Source: Rhodoferax sp. OV413 (GTDB lineage Bacteria > Pseudomonadota > Gammaproteobacteria > Burkholderiales > Burkholderiaceae_C). From it: a stretch of DNA of 39,419 nt. Below the pieces are notes generated by a model. The model did no database searches. It was not told where the DNA came from and was given only the letters and a program-made list of their open reading frames with translations. The stretch is from NCBI RefSeq assembly GCF_945881795.1, contig NZ_CAMCVG010000014.1, forward strand, positions 1 to 39,419, given 5' to 3'. Positions 1-11,233 of this stretch are shown here, piece by piece. Within the stretch, counting starts at the first letter, position 1. The number at the start of each line of letters is the position of its first letter. Position numbers and translations under genes: made by a program.

Positions 1-213
1 GAAGTGGGCCTCGCGCGAGCGGATGCGGACTTTCTTGGCCTTGCGCTGCATGTCCACGGTAAAGAGGTGCGCCTTGAAGCGCCGCCCCGCCGGAATGCGC
101 ACCACCGTGGTGTTCAGCTGGTATCGCTTCCACTCGGAGTACAGGTACAGCGGCACCCCTATTGCAAAGGCAGCACCGATGCTCCACAAAATCCAGGACA
201 GTTCGTCAACCAT
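1..213 (-). CDS. Small membrane protein of unknown function, 3' end outside window
   Basis: The reverse strand opens with ATG at 213 and stays open for 71 codons to the window edge, so the C-terminus is missing. The product starts MVDELSWILW. It has one hydrophobic stretch at about residues 6-26, followed by a basic, mostly polar part with several Lys/Arg pairs. This suggests a single-pass inner-membrane protein with its soluble part after the helix. It lies 37 bp downstream of recG on the same strand and could be co-transcribed with it. I do not recognise the family. Confidence 0.55.
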   Translation of the reverse strand, partial: MVDELSWILWSIGAAFAIGVPLYLYSEWKRYQLNTTVVRIPAGRRFKAHLFTVDMQRKAKKVRIRSREAHF

Positions 214-250
214 GCGGTGATATTAAACGCCGCGCTTGCGCGGCTTGTGA

Positions 251-2371
<2,121 letters not shown>

Positions 2372-2409
2372 GCGGTAATTGTGACGCAGCGCCAGCAGCC
2401 TTTTTAAAC

Positions 2410-2438
2410 TTGCAAATCATCCAGTCAAGTTCCATAAT
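2410..2438 (+). promoter_or_regulatory. Candidate sigma70 promoter for the AAA+/DUF4143 gene
   Basis: A -35-like TTGCAA (2410-2415) and a -10-like CATAAT (2433-2438) are separated by 17 bp in an AT-rich patch between divergent genes. The ATG at 2446 lies only 7 bp after the -10 box and no Shine-Dalgarno sequence precedes it, so the transcript may be leaderless. Confidence 0.5.
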
Positions 2439-2445
2439 TGCATAG

Positions 2446-3621
2446 ATGTTTTCCCGCCAACTGCTCGCCCCCTTGTTGGAATCTATTGATTCATCGCCCG
2501 CCGTTGCCCTGCTCGGGCCGCGCCAGGTGGGTAAGACGACGCTGGCGCTCGAGCTTGCCAAGACGCGGCCCAGCCTGTACCTCGACCTCGAGTCCGAGCG
2601 CGACCGGGCCAAGCTCAGCCAGCCCGAGCTATATCTGGCCGACCACCTCGACAAGCTGGTCATCCTCGACGAGGTGCACCGCGCGCCCGGCCTTTTTTTG
2701 GTGCTCCGCGGCCTGATTGACCAGGCCCGCCGCGACGGGCGGCGCAGCGGCCAGTATTTGTTGCTCGGCTCGGCGGCGCTGGACTTGCTCAAGCAGTCCG
2801 GCGAGAGCCTGGCCGGGCGCATCACGTTTTTGGAGATGGGGCCGCTGAGCTTGCTGGAAGCCGGTGCCGGGCGTGCCGACGATGTGTGGGTGCGCGGCGG
2901 GTTTCCCGACAGCCTGCAGGCCGCCAGCGGCGCGCGCAGCCTGAAATGGCGCCAGGACTTCATCCGCACCTACCTCGAGCGCGACGTGCCGCAGTTCGGC
3001 CCGCGCATCGACGCGCAGTCGCTTCGCCTGCTCTGGACCATGCTGGCGCACCAGCAAGGCGGCCTGCTGAACGCGGCACATCTGGCGCGCAATCTGGGGG
3101 TCGACGTCAAAACCGCCACCGCCTACATCCACCTGCTGACCGATTTGCTCTTGCTGCGCCGGCTCAGGCCTTGGCACCACAACCTCGGAAAGCGGCTGGT
3201 GAAAACGCCCAAGATCTATCTGCGCGACAGCGGCCTGCTGCACGCCCTGCTGGACGTGGGCAGCAAAGAAACCCTGCTTTCGCACCCGGTGGTGGGTGCG
3301 AGCTGGGAGGGGTTTTGCATTGAGCAGATTCTGGCCAGCGCGGGTAGCGCAGTGCAGGCATTCTTTTACCGCTCCAGCGGCGGCGCAGAAATCGACCTGC
3401 TGCTGCAATGGCCCGCCGGCGAGCTGTGGGCGATTGAGATCAAGCGCAGCCTCACGCCAAAGCTGGAGCGCGGTTTTCATGAGGCCTGCGCCGACCTGCA
3501 GCCCCAGCGCAAGCTGCTCGTCTACCCCGGCCAGGAGGCCTACCCCATGGCCCACAACGTGCGCGCCATGTCGCTGCACGCCTTGTGTGCGGAGTTGGCC
3601 GAGTTGCAGGCCTCGCACTAA
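2446..3621 (+). CDS. AAA+ ATPase with DUF4143 domain and PD-(D/E)XK-like C-terminus
   Basis: The 391-residue protein belongs to the common family of stand-alone ATP-binding proteins with an AAA domain followed by DUF4143; the cellular role of the family is unknown. Walker A is GPRQVGKTT at 24-32 and Walker B is LVILDE ending at 76. The DUF4143 region spans roughly 190-360. Near the C-terminus, E315, D317 and E331-x-K333 are spaced like a PD-(D/E)XK nuclease core, a fold predicted for this family. Start ATG 2446 is chosen because it gives the usual N-terminus (FSRQLL...) and fits the promoter directly upstream. It sits alone between recG and queA and is probably accessory. No antitoxin-like partner is visible. 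Confidence 0.9.
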   Translation: MFSRQLLAPLLESIDSSPAVALLGPRQVGKTTLALELAKTRPSLYLDLESERDRAKLSQPELYLADHLDKLVILDEVHRAPGLFLVLRGLIDQARRDGRRSGQYLLLGSAALDLLKQSGESLAGRITFLEMGPLSLLEAGAGRADDVWVRGGFPDSLQAASGARSLKWRQDFIRTYLERDVPQFGPRIDAQSLRLLWTMLAHQQGGLLNAAHLARNLGVDVKTATAYIHLLTDLLLLRRLRPWHHNLGKRLVKTPKIYLRDSGLLHALLDVGSKETLLSHPVVGASWEGFCIEQILASAGSAVQAFFYRSSGGAEIDLLLQWPAGELWAIEIKRSLTPKLERGFHEACADLQPQRKLLVYPGQEAYPMAHNVRAMSLHALCAELAELQASH

Positions 3622-3660
3622 CGCCCCTTCAGTCCGCCGGGACTTTGCCGATAACCAGCC

Positions 3661-4275
3661 ATGGAATTGGCTTTTCCCGACTCAGAGACCCGCACGGCCC
3701 CGGCCCAGCGGCGGGCGATGCCTATGCAAGAGGCGATTGCGGCCAGCGTGCGCGCAAGCTTGTGCAACCGGTTCCCCCACAACTTTTATTCGCTGTGCCA
3801 TGCGTTTGCGGTGGTTGGCTCCAATGTGGCCAGCATCGTCTGCAACCGCAATTACCGGCCGGTGGCGGGGCTGGCGGCGATTGACGCGGGCAACGACCAG
3901 ATCATCGTGATGGCCGACGAGCAAGCCTTTCACAGCCCGATTGGCGGCGCCTACCACTGCTGGATCGAGTCCGACGACGAAGCGCCGCTGGAGCTGGTGG
4001 ACTTCACCTTCGGCCACAACCACATTTACGCCGACGCCAACGGCTACCCCTGGGGCGGCGAAGATTCGCCGGCCTACCTGTGGGGCCTGTCGAGCGCCAT
4101 CTCCATCCGCACCCCGTTGTCAGCCCTGCGCCCGGGCTTTGGCAAGGACAAAATCTGGGTGAGCGAGCCGATTTCCGGCGTGCACTGGATGCAGTGCCAC
4201 ATGGCCGACAACACCAACGCCTACGTGCAGCTCACCTCCGAGGCGCTGGTGCAGTACAAGCGGCTGGCGGACTGA
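3661..4275 (+). CDS. Unknown protein with transglutaminase-like Cys-His-Asp arrangement
   Basis: This is a 204-residue soluble protein without signal peptide or membrane helix. I cannot name the family with certainty; it resembles a DUF2026-type protein. C46, at the start of a predicted helix (YSLCHAFAVVGSN), H99 (GAYHCW) and D114 (ELVDFTF) follow the order Cys, His, Asp of papain/transglutaminase-like folds. This could mean a cysteine hydrolase or acyltransferase, but that is inference. It starts 39 bp after the AAA+ ATPase gene on the same strand and ends about 106 bp before queA. It may form a transcription unit with the ATPase, since no separate promoter is evident. Confidence 0.75.
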   Translation: MELAFPDSETRTAPAQRRAMPMQEAIAASVRASLCNRFPHNFYSLCHAFAVVGSNVASIVCNRNYRPVAGLAAIDAGNDQIIVMADEQAFHSPIGGAYHCWIESDDEAPLELVDFTFGHNHIYADANGYPWGGEDSPAYLWGLSSAISIRTPLSALRPGFGKDKIWVSEPISGVHWMQCHMADNTNAYVQLTSEALVQYKRLAD

Positions 4276-4381
4276 ATCGCAACCGGCGGCACGCGCCAAG
4301 CCGCCCCAAAGTGAGCGTCCCGCCTGTGGGAAAATCGCGCTCCTCTCACCTTGGAACGGGCCTGTCCGGCCCTCAAGCACT

Positions 4382-5557
4382 ATGGCTTTTGTAGCACCTG
4401 GCGCACAGTGCGCCTACTCTCTCAGCGATTTTGACTTTGAATTGCCCGAGGCCCTGATTGCGCAGCACCCCGCCGCCGAGCGCACGGCATCGCGCCTGTT
4501 AGACGGCAGCGGCACGGCCCCGGCAGACCGCATTTTCAAAGAACTACCTAGCCTGCTGCGCGCGGGCGACTTGCTGGTGTTTAACGACACCAAGGTGATT
4601 AACGCGCGCCTGTTTGGCGAAAAATCCACCGGCGGCAAGGTCGAACTGCTGATTGAGCGGGTGCTGGGCGGCAACCAGGTGGCGGCACACATGCGGGTGA
4701 GCAAGAAGCCCGAGGTGGGCGCCACCATCCAGCTGCACTGCGCGCCGGGGCATGACGACGGCCTGTGCGCCACGCTGCTGGGCCGCTGGCCCACCCCAGA
4801 GGGCCCGATTTACCGCTTCGTGCTGAGCAACAACACTGGCGACGACCCCTACACCCTGATGGAGCGCCACGGGCATGTGCCGCTGCCGCCCTACATCGCG
4901 CGCCAACAAGACGGCCACGCCGACTCCCCCGAAGACCTGCAGCGCTACCAAACCGTGTTCGCCAAGCACCCCGGGGCGGTGGCCGCGCCCACCGCCGCGC
5001 TGCACTTTGACGAGGCGCTGTTTGCCCAACTCGATGCCATGGGCGTAGAGCGGGCGTTTGTGACCCTGCATGTGGGGGCCGGCACCTTTCAGCCGGTCAA
5101 GACCGAGAACATCGCCGAACACCAGATGCACAGCGAGTGGTACCGCGTGCCGCCCGAAACCCAGGCCGCCATTGTCGCCTGCAAGGCGCGGGGCGGGCGC
5201 GTGGTAGCGGTGGGTACCACCAGCGTGCGCACGCTGGAGAGCTGGGTCCGGTCCTTCCAAGGGAATGACTGGGCGAGCGGCGTAGCCAGCGGCGACACCA
5301 CCATCTTCATCACCCCGGGCTTTGAATTCAGGTTGGTCGACATGCTGGTCACCAACTTCCACCTGCCCAAAAGCAGCCTGATGATGCTGGTGAGCGCCTT
5401 CAGTGGTTATTCACATGTCATGGCGCTGTACCGCCACGCGATTGCCGGCGGCTACCGCTTTTTTAGCTATGGCGATGCGATGCTGCTCAGCCGGGTTTCG
5501 GGTGATACCGCACCGCTGGCAAGCCCTGATAGTCCACATCCTGCGTCCAGAAGCTAG
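4382..5557 (+). CDS. queA: S-adenosylmethionine:tRNA ribosyltransferase-isomerase QueA
   Basis: QueA transfers the ribosyl part of SAM to preQ1-modified tRNA, giving epoxyqueuosine at position 34. The 391-residue product has the family body throughout: an N-terminal SDFDFELPEALIAQ-like segment, FNDTKVI, a central HVGAGTFQPVK, and C-terminal TNFHLPKSSLMMLVSAF and YGDAMLL. Family members normally stop within a few residues of GDAMLL. Here about 20 unrelated residues follow (SRVSGDTAPLASP... to the TAG at 5555), read from sequence that is also the antisense 3' end of the toxin gene (71 bp overlap). The original stop has therefore probably been replaced by the inserted toxin-antitoxin module. No clear ribosome binding site precedes ATG 4382. 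Confidence 0.95.
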   Translation: MAFVAPGAQCAYSLSDFDFELPEALIAQHPAAERTASRLLDGSGTAPADRIFKELPSLLRAGDLLVFNDTKVINARLFGEKSTGGKVELLIERVLGGNQVAAHMRVSKKPEVGATIQLHCAPGHDDGLCATLLGRWPTPEGPIYRFVLSNNTGDDPYTLMERHGHVPLPPYIARQQDGHADSPEDLQRYQTVFAKHPGAVAAPTAALHFDEALFAQLDAMGVERAFVTLHVGAGTFQPVKTENIAEHQMHSEWYRVPPETQAAIVACKARGGRVVAVGTTSVRTLESWVRSFQGNDWASGVASGDTTIFITPGFEFRLVDMLVTNFHLPKSSLMMLVSAFSGYSHVMALYRHAIAGGYRFFSYGDAMLLSRVSGDTAPLASPDSPHPASRS

Positions 5558-5864
5558 CGCCAAACTCCAGCGCGGTGCTGTACATCACCGCATCGGCCAT
5601 GGCCAGTTTGTGGTGGGCGGCCAGCGCGGCGGCGGCAATGGCGCGCGGGTCAGTGAGTTCGACCACGCGGCCCATGCGCATTACGTTCAGGCATCGCGTA
5701 ACCAGCTCGGCCGGCAGGTTGCGGCTTAGCACTTTGTGCACTTCATACAACGCAATCGTGGGCACCAGCAAGGCGTGGCGGTCCTCGATGACCGGTTTGA
5801 AGGCTGGCCCGTTCGGCCCGGCCCTGAAAAACTCAATCCAACCCGAGGAATCGACGACGTTCAT
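5487..5864 (-). CDS. PIN-domain ribonuclease toxin (VapC-like)
   Basis: VapC-type toxins are Mg-dependent endoribonucleases that cut tRNA or rRNA when the antitoxin is degraded. The 125-residue product has the PIN acidic residues in order: D5 (NVVDSSGW), E41 (ALYEVHK), D91 (AMADAVMY) and D109 or D111 (TQDVDY). The full set suggests an active enzyme. Its ATG overlaps the antitoxin stop as ATGA (5861-5864), the usual translational coupling of vapBC operons. The gene lies antisense to the queA-tgt direction, and its last 71 bp overlap the 3' end of queA. Confidence 0.9.
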   Translation of the reverse strand: MNVVDSSGWIEFFRAGPNGPAFKPVIEDRHALLVPTIALYEVHKVLSRNLPAELVTRCLNVMRMGRVVELTDPRAIAAAALAAHHKLAMADAVMYSTALEFGASFWTQDVDYQGLPAVRYHPKPG

Positions 5865-6097
5865 TCAAACTCCCGGTCCGGCTCTTTCCCGGGCTCGGTG
5901 TCGCCCAGCTCGTAGTCCTTGAGCATGCCGTAGTAGGCGCTCATGGGCGGCTCGGGTTTGATGACCAGTTCGTTGCCACGCAACTCAAAATGAATGTGCG
6001 AGCCCGGCGTAATGCCCAGCCGGGCTCGCATGGCAGCAGGCAAAGTGACCTGCCCCTTGCTGGAAACAATGGCTTCAACCTCTAAGATGTCAGACAT
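5861..6097 (-). CDS. AbrB/SpoVT-fold antitoxin (VapB-like)
   Basis: This is the 78-residue partner of the PIN toxin. The N-terminal half carries the swapped-hairpin AbrB DNA-binding signature VSSKGQVTLPAAMRARLGI (about 11-29). The C-terminal half (PMSAYYGMLKDYELGD...) is acidic and is the likely toxin-wrapping tail. Such antitoxins neutralise the toxin and repress their own promoter. An AAAGGA ribosome binding site lies about 7 bases before ATG 6097, and an 18 bp inverted repeat (6109-6126) overlaps it, consistent with autoregulation. Confidence 0.9.
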   Translation of the reverse strand: MSDILEVEAIVSSKGQVTLPAAMRARLGITPGSHIHFELRGNELVIKPEPPMSAYYGMLKDYELGDTEPGKEPDREFE

Positions 6098-6108
6098 TTT
6101 TTAATCCT

Positions 6109-6126
6109 TTACTTTTTCAGAAGTAA
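6109..6126 (-). promoter_or_regulatory. Inverted repeat, likely operator of the toxin-antitoxin operon
   Basis: TTACTT (6109-6114) and AAGTAA (6121-6126) form perfect 6 bp arms around a 6 bp spacer, centred about 20 bp upstream of the antitoxin start and touching its Shine-Dalgarno region. The position and size suit an AbrB-fold dimer. Binding there could also affect the tgt promoter in the same 87 bp gap. Confidence 0.45.
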
Positions 6127-6175
6127 GGCGAATTGTAAATCCAAGCAAAAATCTGCGTAAGTCTGAGGCACGTAA

Positions 6176-7414
<1,239 letters not shown>

Positions 7415-7438
7415 GACTGAGGGCGGCCCGACGGAGCG

Positions 7439-8704
7439 CTAGGCCGTGAAGACGGTGAGCACGCCGGTGTAGCCGTAGACCTGGCCGGCGGCAATTTCTC
7501 CGCCGGCAAAAAATCCGACCAGCGGCACATCGCCCAAAGCGCGGCGCACGATCTGCATCTCCGCACTCGGCCCGCCAAAGTGCGGCCCGCCGCGACCGGA
7601 GCAGCTCACATACACCGCACCGGCAATGCGGCGCGCGGGATGGGGCGCGGCGGCGGCCTCGTCAGCATGCAACGCGCTGGCCACCTCCAAGCTGATTTCC
7701 AGCGGCTCGAGCTCTTCGCGAATTTCGGCACAAATGCGTGTCAGATCGGCGCGAGCGGCCTCCCGGCTGCGCCGGCAAAAGGCAAGCTGCCCGCCGGCTT
7801 GCACCGGCTGCGCCACTGCCACGCCGCGCCGGTTGGGGTCGAGCCCGATGATGTGGCGCACCGTGACCTCGTTACCCAGGTTGCCGGTGTTGCGCACCAT
7901 GGCGGGCGAGTCGGCATCGGCCGGCGGTTCGGCTAAAGCAACCAGGGTGGCGCGCACGGTCTCCAGCGCCTCCTGCGGCCTGTCCATGGACAGGCCCAGC
8001 GACTGAAGCATCGCATCGAGCGCGGGCTCACCATCGAGCGAGAGCACCAGGTTGTGGTCAGCCTCGGTAATCGTGTGAGTCTTCGAGACAGGGCTGCACC
8101 CCTGGGTGACGCGCGAGATGAGCGCCACGCCCTCGGCAAAGGCCACGCCGCTCAGCCCCCCGGACAGCACGCCGCTGGCCGAGCCGTGGCCGCTGAGGTT
8201 GCCATCGGCTGCCACCGCAAACTGAACGCTTTGCCACCGGCTGCTGCTCAAGCCGCCGAACAAATAACCGGACTGGGTGCGGTCTGCCATCTCGCAGATG
8301 AGTTCGGGCAGGTCGAAGGTTTGCCCGTCGGCATGTACCAGGGCGGTGTGCGCCTCAAAGCCCAGCCCCAGCGGAGAGATGCCGGAGAACACGCGGTACT
8401 GGTGCGACGGCAGTTCCAGCAACATCACCGCCAGCGCCGGCTCGTCAAAGTATTCGACATTGTTGCTGGCAATGCCCACGCCCACCGTGCCGGCCCAGTC
8501 GGTCACCAGTGGCAGCTCGCCGCCGAGGTGCTCCAGGATGTCCTGCGCGTGGGGGGCGTAGTGGTCGGTGATGTAGAGCAGCGCAAGGCTGGGCTGGGCC
8601 GCGTACTGGGCCAGCGCCATTTGCGCGCGCAGCTGCGCCAGCACCAGCGCGGCCGCCATGGGCCACTGCGGATGGGTCGCGTGCGCATAGGGGAAGAGGC
8701 GCAT
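7439..8704 (-). CDS. FIST domain-containing (putative sensory) protein
   Basis: The 421-residue protein matches the FIST_N plus FIST_C arrangement, a ligand-binding module proposed to sense small molecules such as amino acids and often linked to signal-transduction proteins. The N-terminal half has the FIST_N pattern (VTDWAGTVGVGIASNN; YLFGGLSSSR; GVLSGGLSGVAF). The C-terminal half has FIST_C signs (NEVTVRHIIGLDP; VYVSCSGRGGPHFG; VPLVGFFAGGEIA; GYTGVLTVF). No signal peptide or membrane segment is seen, so it is likely cytoplasmic. AAAGGA lies 4 bases before ATG 8704. It converges with tgt and is 38 bp downstream of the phaM start. No output domain is attached, so it must act through a partner. 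Confidence 0.88.
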   Translation of the reverse strand: MRLFPYAHATHPQWPMAAALVLAQLRAQMALAQYAAQPSLALLYITDHYAPHAQDILEHLGGELPLVTDWAGTVGVGIASNNVEYFDEPALAVMLLELPSHQYRVFSGISPLGLGFEAHTALVHADGQTFDLPELICEMADRTQSGYLFGGLSSSRWQSVQFAVAADGNLSGHGSASGVLSGGLSGVAFAEGVALISRVTQGCSPVSKTHTITEADHNLVLSLDGEPALDAMLQSLGLSMDRPQEALETVRATLVALAEPPADADSPAMVRNTGNLGNEVTVRHIIGLDPNRRGVAVAQPVQAGGQLAFCRRSREAARADLTRICAEIREELEPLEISLEVASALHADEAAAAPHPARRIAGAVYVSCSGRGGPHFGGPSAEMQIVRRALGDVPLVGFFAGGEIAAGQVYGYTGVLTVFTA

Positions 8705-8742
8705 TCAGTCCTTTAGTACTTCATTGCGACAGCTACTCGCAA

Positions 8743-9441
8743 TCAGCGGCCGGCCGGTTTACGGGCAGCGGCTTTGGCTGGTGCGGCGCGCTTGGCGGGG
8801 GCCCTTTTGGCAGCGGGCTTTTTAGCGGCGGCTTTCTTGGCAGGGGCCTTGGGAGGTGCTTTAGCAGTGGGTTTGGTGGACGCCTTGGAAGCTGCCTTGG
8901 AGGGTGCTTTCGCTGAGGCCTTGGCTGCGGCAGCGGTAGCCTCTTTCAAGGCGCTGGCCGCAATGGTCTGAAACTGCTGGGTGAGCGAGCCCCACAGTTG
9001 CAGCGGGTCAATCATCGGCTTGGGGGGCGCGGCCTCATCGGCTGCCTTTCCATCCGCATCATCAGGGCCAGCACCGGGTGCTTCTTCAGGCTCGGGCTCG
9101 GGCTCCGGTTCGGCGGGCTTGGCAGCTGGTTTGGGTCGCAGCGAATTGGCCATCTCGGCGATGTTGAAGTTCATGCCCTTGAGCGTTGCCAGGGTGAGCT
9201 TCTGCACCTCGAGGGCCTGAATGGTGGCCGAGAGCGCGCGGGAGTTTTGCTCCAGCCAGAAGAGCACGTTCTTGAGCTCTTCGATGCGTTTGTCCAGGTC
9301 TTCCACGCTGAAGCTGGGCGCCACCCAGGCGCCGAGGTTGGGCATTTGCGGAATGCCGGCACCCGAGCCTTTGGCCAGGTTTTGAAGGAAGTCAAATCCC
9401 GGCACAAACTTGCCGAAGCCGGTGGAATTGGTGTCGCTCAT
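8743..9441 (-). CDS. phaM: PhaM-type polyhydroxyalkanoate granule regulatory protein
   Basis: PhaM tethers PHB granules to the nucleoid and activates PHB synthase PhaC in Cupriavidus. The 232-residue product has the family N-terminus (PGFDFLQNL; NLGAWVAPSFSVEDLDKRIEELKNVLFWLEQN split around residues 35-65), a helical middle, a Pro/Glu/Asp-rich acidic linker (about 110-135), and a Lys/Ala/Pro-rich, histone H1-like tail (about 165-232) for DNA binding. GAGGAG lies shortly before ATG 9441. It points to PHB storage in this organism, although no other pha gene is in the window. The tail is low-complexity DNA and its length may vary between strains. Confidence 0.85.
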   Translation of the reverse strand: MSDTNSTGFGKFVPGFDFLQNLAKGSGAGIPQMPNLGAWVAPSFSVEDLDKRIEELKNVLFWLEQNSRALSATIQALEVQKLTLATLKGMNFNIAEMANSLRPKPAAKPAEPEPEPEPEEAPGAGPDDADGKAADEAAPPKPMIDPLQLWGSLTQQFQTIAASALKEATAAAAKASAKAPSKAASKASTKPTAKAPPKAPAKKAAAKKPAAKRAPAKRAAPAKAAARKPAGR

Positions 9442-9560
9442 GTTCGCTCCTCAGGCCTGCACTAGAAGCCCCGCGTACAGCTTACCCCAAGCCTGAAAGC
9501 GCCAGGGCTCGGGCCGGGGGTAAGGGCCTGCGAGGGCCAGGCCCGTTCAGGGCAGCGCGC

Positions 9561-10490
9561 TCAGTGCTTGTGCGCGCCGTGGCCTGTGGAAGCTCCATGG
9601 CCTCCAGCTGCGCCGTGACCTGCCGGCCCTACCTTCAACATACCTTCAAAACTGGCGAACAAGGCCAACTGTTCTTTGCTCAACTTGGCTTCAGCGGCAT
9701 TTACCGCGGCAGCCAGCTTCGCAGCGTGGTCTAACGGCATGCCGGTGGTTTGCAGGACTTTGGCATCTTTCAGGCCATCACCGGCGCAAACCGAGATGAA
9801 CCAACCATTGGTGTCCTTTTGCATCAATGCACGGCCACCCTTGCCCCCCTGGATCCATCCAGCCACGGCATAGTTACCCAGCACCGTAACTGGCGCCACA
9901 CTCAAAGGCGCGTCCGGCCGATCAAATTGCTTTTTCATAACGGCAGCGATCTGCTCGGAGTCCGAGCCTTTAGGAGCAGACGCAGTGCCATGTCCCTTCG
10001 CACCGTGATCACCATGCATTCCGCCTGCAGCCGCACCAGCAGGTGCTGTCTGCGACACCGGTACCTTGAGCTCTTTTTTAGTCTCCACTCCCTTCGCGTC
10101 TTTGAACACGAGGGTGAGCGGGACGGTAGTGTCTTTTTGCAGGGGCAGCTTCAGGTCCATCAGCATGACGTGGTAGCCGCCGGGCTTGAGTTCGACCGCC
10201 TTGCCGGCGGGCAGCTCCAGACCATTGCTGAGGGCGCGCATTTGCATGACGTCGCCATTCATCTTCATTTCATGCACTTCCGCAACGCCAGCCACCGGCG
10301 AGCTCACCGCGACCAGCCGGCCCGCGGATTGTGCCGTCAGCGTCATGAAGGCGCCGGTGGCCTTTTGGCCCTGCACGGTGGCGCGCGCCCAGGCGCCTTG
10401 AACGTCCACCGTCTGGGCCGACACGCCCGCAGACAGGACAGAAAAACCAAGCGCCGCCAAAGCTGCAGCGGTACGACGAGTCGATGTCAT
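9561..10490 (-). CDS. Periplasmic PCuAC copper chaperone fused to a second copper-associated domain
   Basis: This protein probably binds Cu(I) in the periplasm and may deliver it to cytochrome oxidase or an uptake system. ATG 10490 is preferred over an in-frame GTG at 10505 because AAGGA sits 7 bases before it. A signal peptide ends at about residue 25 (VSA/QT). The PCuAC domain (about 26-140) has the copper set H73, M84, H107 and M109. A His/Gly linker follows. Next comes a second domain (about 180-280: SEQIAAVMKKQFDRP; GWIQGGKGGRALMQ; GWFISVCAGDGLK) that I associate with copper-uptake-linked proteins. The chain ends in a His-rich tail. At 309 residues it is about twice the usual PCuAC length. 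It is the last gene of the copper cassette, 17 bp after the ycnI-like gene. Confidence 0.88.
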   Translation of the reverse strand: MTSTRRTAAALAALGFSVLSAGVSAQTVDVQGAWARATVQGQKATGAFMTLTAQSAGRLVAVSSPVAGVAEVHEMKMNGDVMQMRALSNGLELPAGKAVELKPGGYHVMLMDLKLPLQKDTTVPLTLVFKDAKGVETKKELKVPVSQTAPAGAAAGGMHGDHGAKGHGTASAPKGSDSEQIAAVMKKQFDRPDAPLSVAPVTVLGNYAVAGWIQGGKGGRALMQKDTNGWFISVCAGDGLKDAKVLQTTGMPLDHAAKLAAAVNAAEAKLSKEQLALFASFEGMLKVGPAGHGAAGGHGASTGHGAHKH

Positions 10491-10507
10491 ATGAGGGTCC
10501 TTCACGA

Positions 10508-11053
10508 TTAATGGGAATGACCGGCGGCCTGCACGTCCAGCACATCCAGACGCGCGGCGGGGTACTTCAGGCTGTGGGCGTTCTGCCCGGCGGCGGGTAT
10601 TTCCGTCCAGCTATTTGCGCCCTTCACACAGCCCTGCACCACTTTGAACCACATCGTGCCGGGCTTTTTCGGGGTGGTGCCGCGGAAGACGAATTCATCG
10701 GCATAGGCGTCGGGTAATGTGTCATCGGCCGTTTTGGCGGTCCAGGTGATTTCCAACACGCCTTCGGTGTACTTGGTGCCGTGCATTTCATAGGCTTGGT
10801 CGAGCTTGCCCACCTTGGTGCTCAGCGCCCAACCCGGCTTGACCAGGGGCTGCGCGCCGTTGAAGCCTTGGGGAATGGTGACGGTGATGGCGTTGGTAGC
10901 CGCACCCGCGCAGCCGTGCCCCACCCGCAAAACGCCGCGGTACGACGCGCCGGCCGCCGCCGCCTGGTCTTGCAGGGTTACATGCGCAAAAGCACTGCCA
11001 ACGCCCATGGATACTGCGCAAGCAGCTACGAATTGAATAGCAAAACGGTTCAT
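10508..11053 (-). CDS. YcnI-family (DUF1775) periplasmic copper-binding protein
   Basis: YcnI proteins are exported copper-binding proteins in which the N-terminal histidine of the mature chain holds Cu(II). ATG 11053 is chosen because GAGGT lies 5 bases upstream and it places a clean signal peptide (1-23, ending AFA) directly before H24, so the mature protein begins HVTLQ. The open frame upstream of it is non-homologous. DUF1775 follows, with the KPGWALSTKVGKL-like, EITWTA and PGTMWFKVVQGC segments. There is no C-terminal membrane anchor. At 181 residues the length is normal for Gram-negative members. It lies between the DUF2946 and PCuAC genes. Confidence 0.9.
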   Translation of the reverse strand: MNRFAIQFVAACAVSMGVGSAFAHVTLQDQAAAAGASYRGVLRVGHGCAGAATNAITVTIPQGFNGAQPLVKPGWALSTKVGKLDQAYEMHGTKYTEGVLEITWTAKTADDTLPDAYADEFVFRGTTPKKPGTMWFKVVQGCVKGANSWTEIPAAGQNAHSLKYPAARLDVLDVQAAGHSH

Positions 11054-11233
11054 GAATACCTCAAAGAAAAGAGAACAACAAAAATAACGGGGAGGCGTCT
11101 GGCCGCGGCGTTGCAGGCGCAAGCCGATAGCAGACCAACAGGCCACGCGAGCCGGGATGGCCCGCGTCGCCGGTGTACAGCGAGATCGGTGGTACGGATG
11201 GGCCCGTGTCAGCAGCGCAGGCTGCCGCGGGGC

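Noticed and set aside
4276-4381. Possible preQ1 riboswitch upstream of queA
   Set aside because: The gap shows no preQ1 aptamer pattern, and such switches usually control biosynthesis or transport genes in other phyla.
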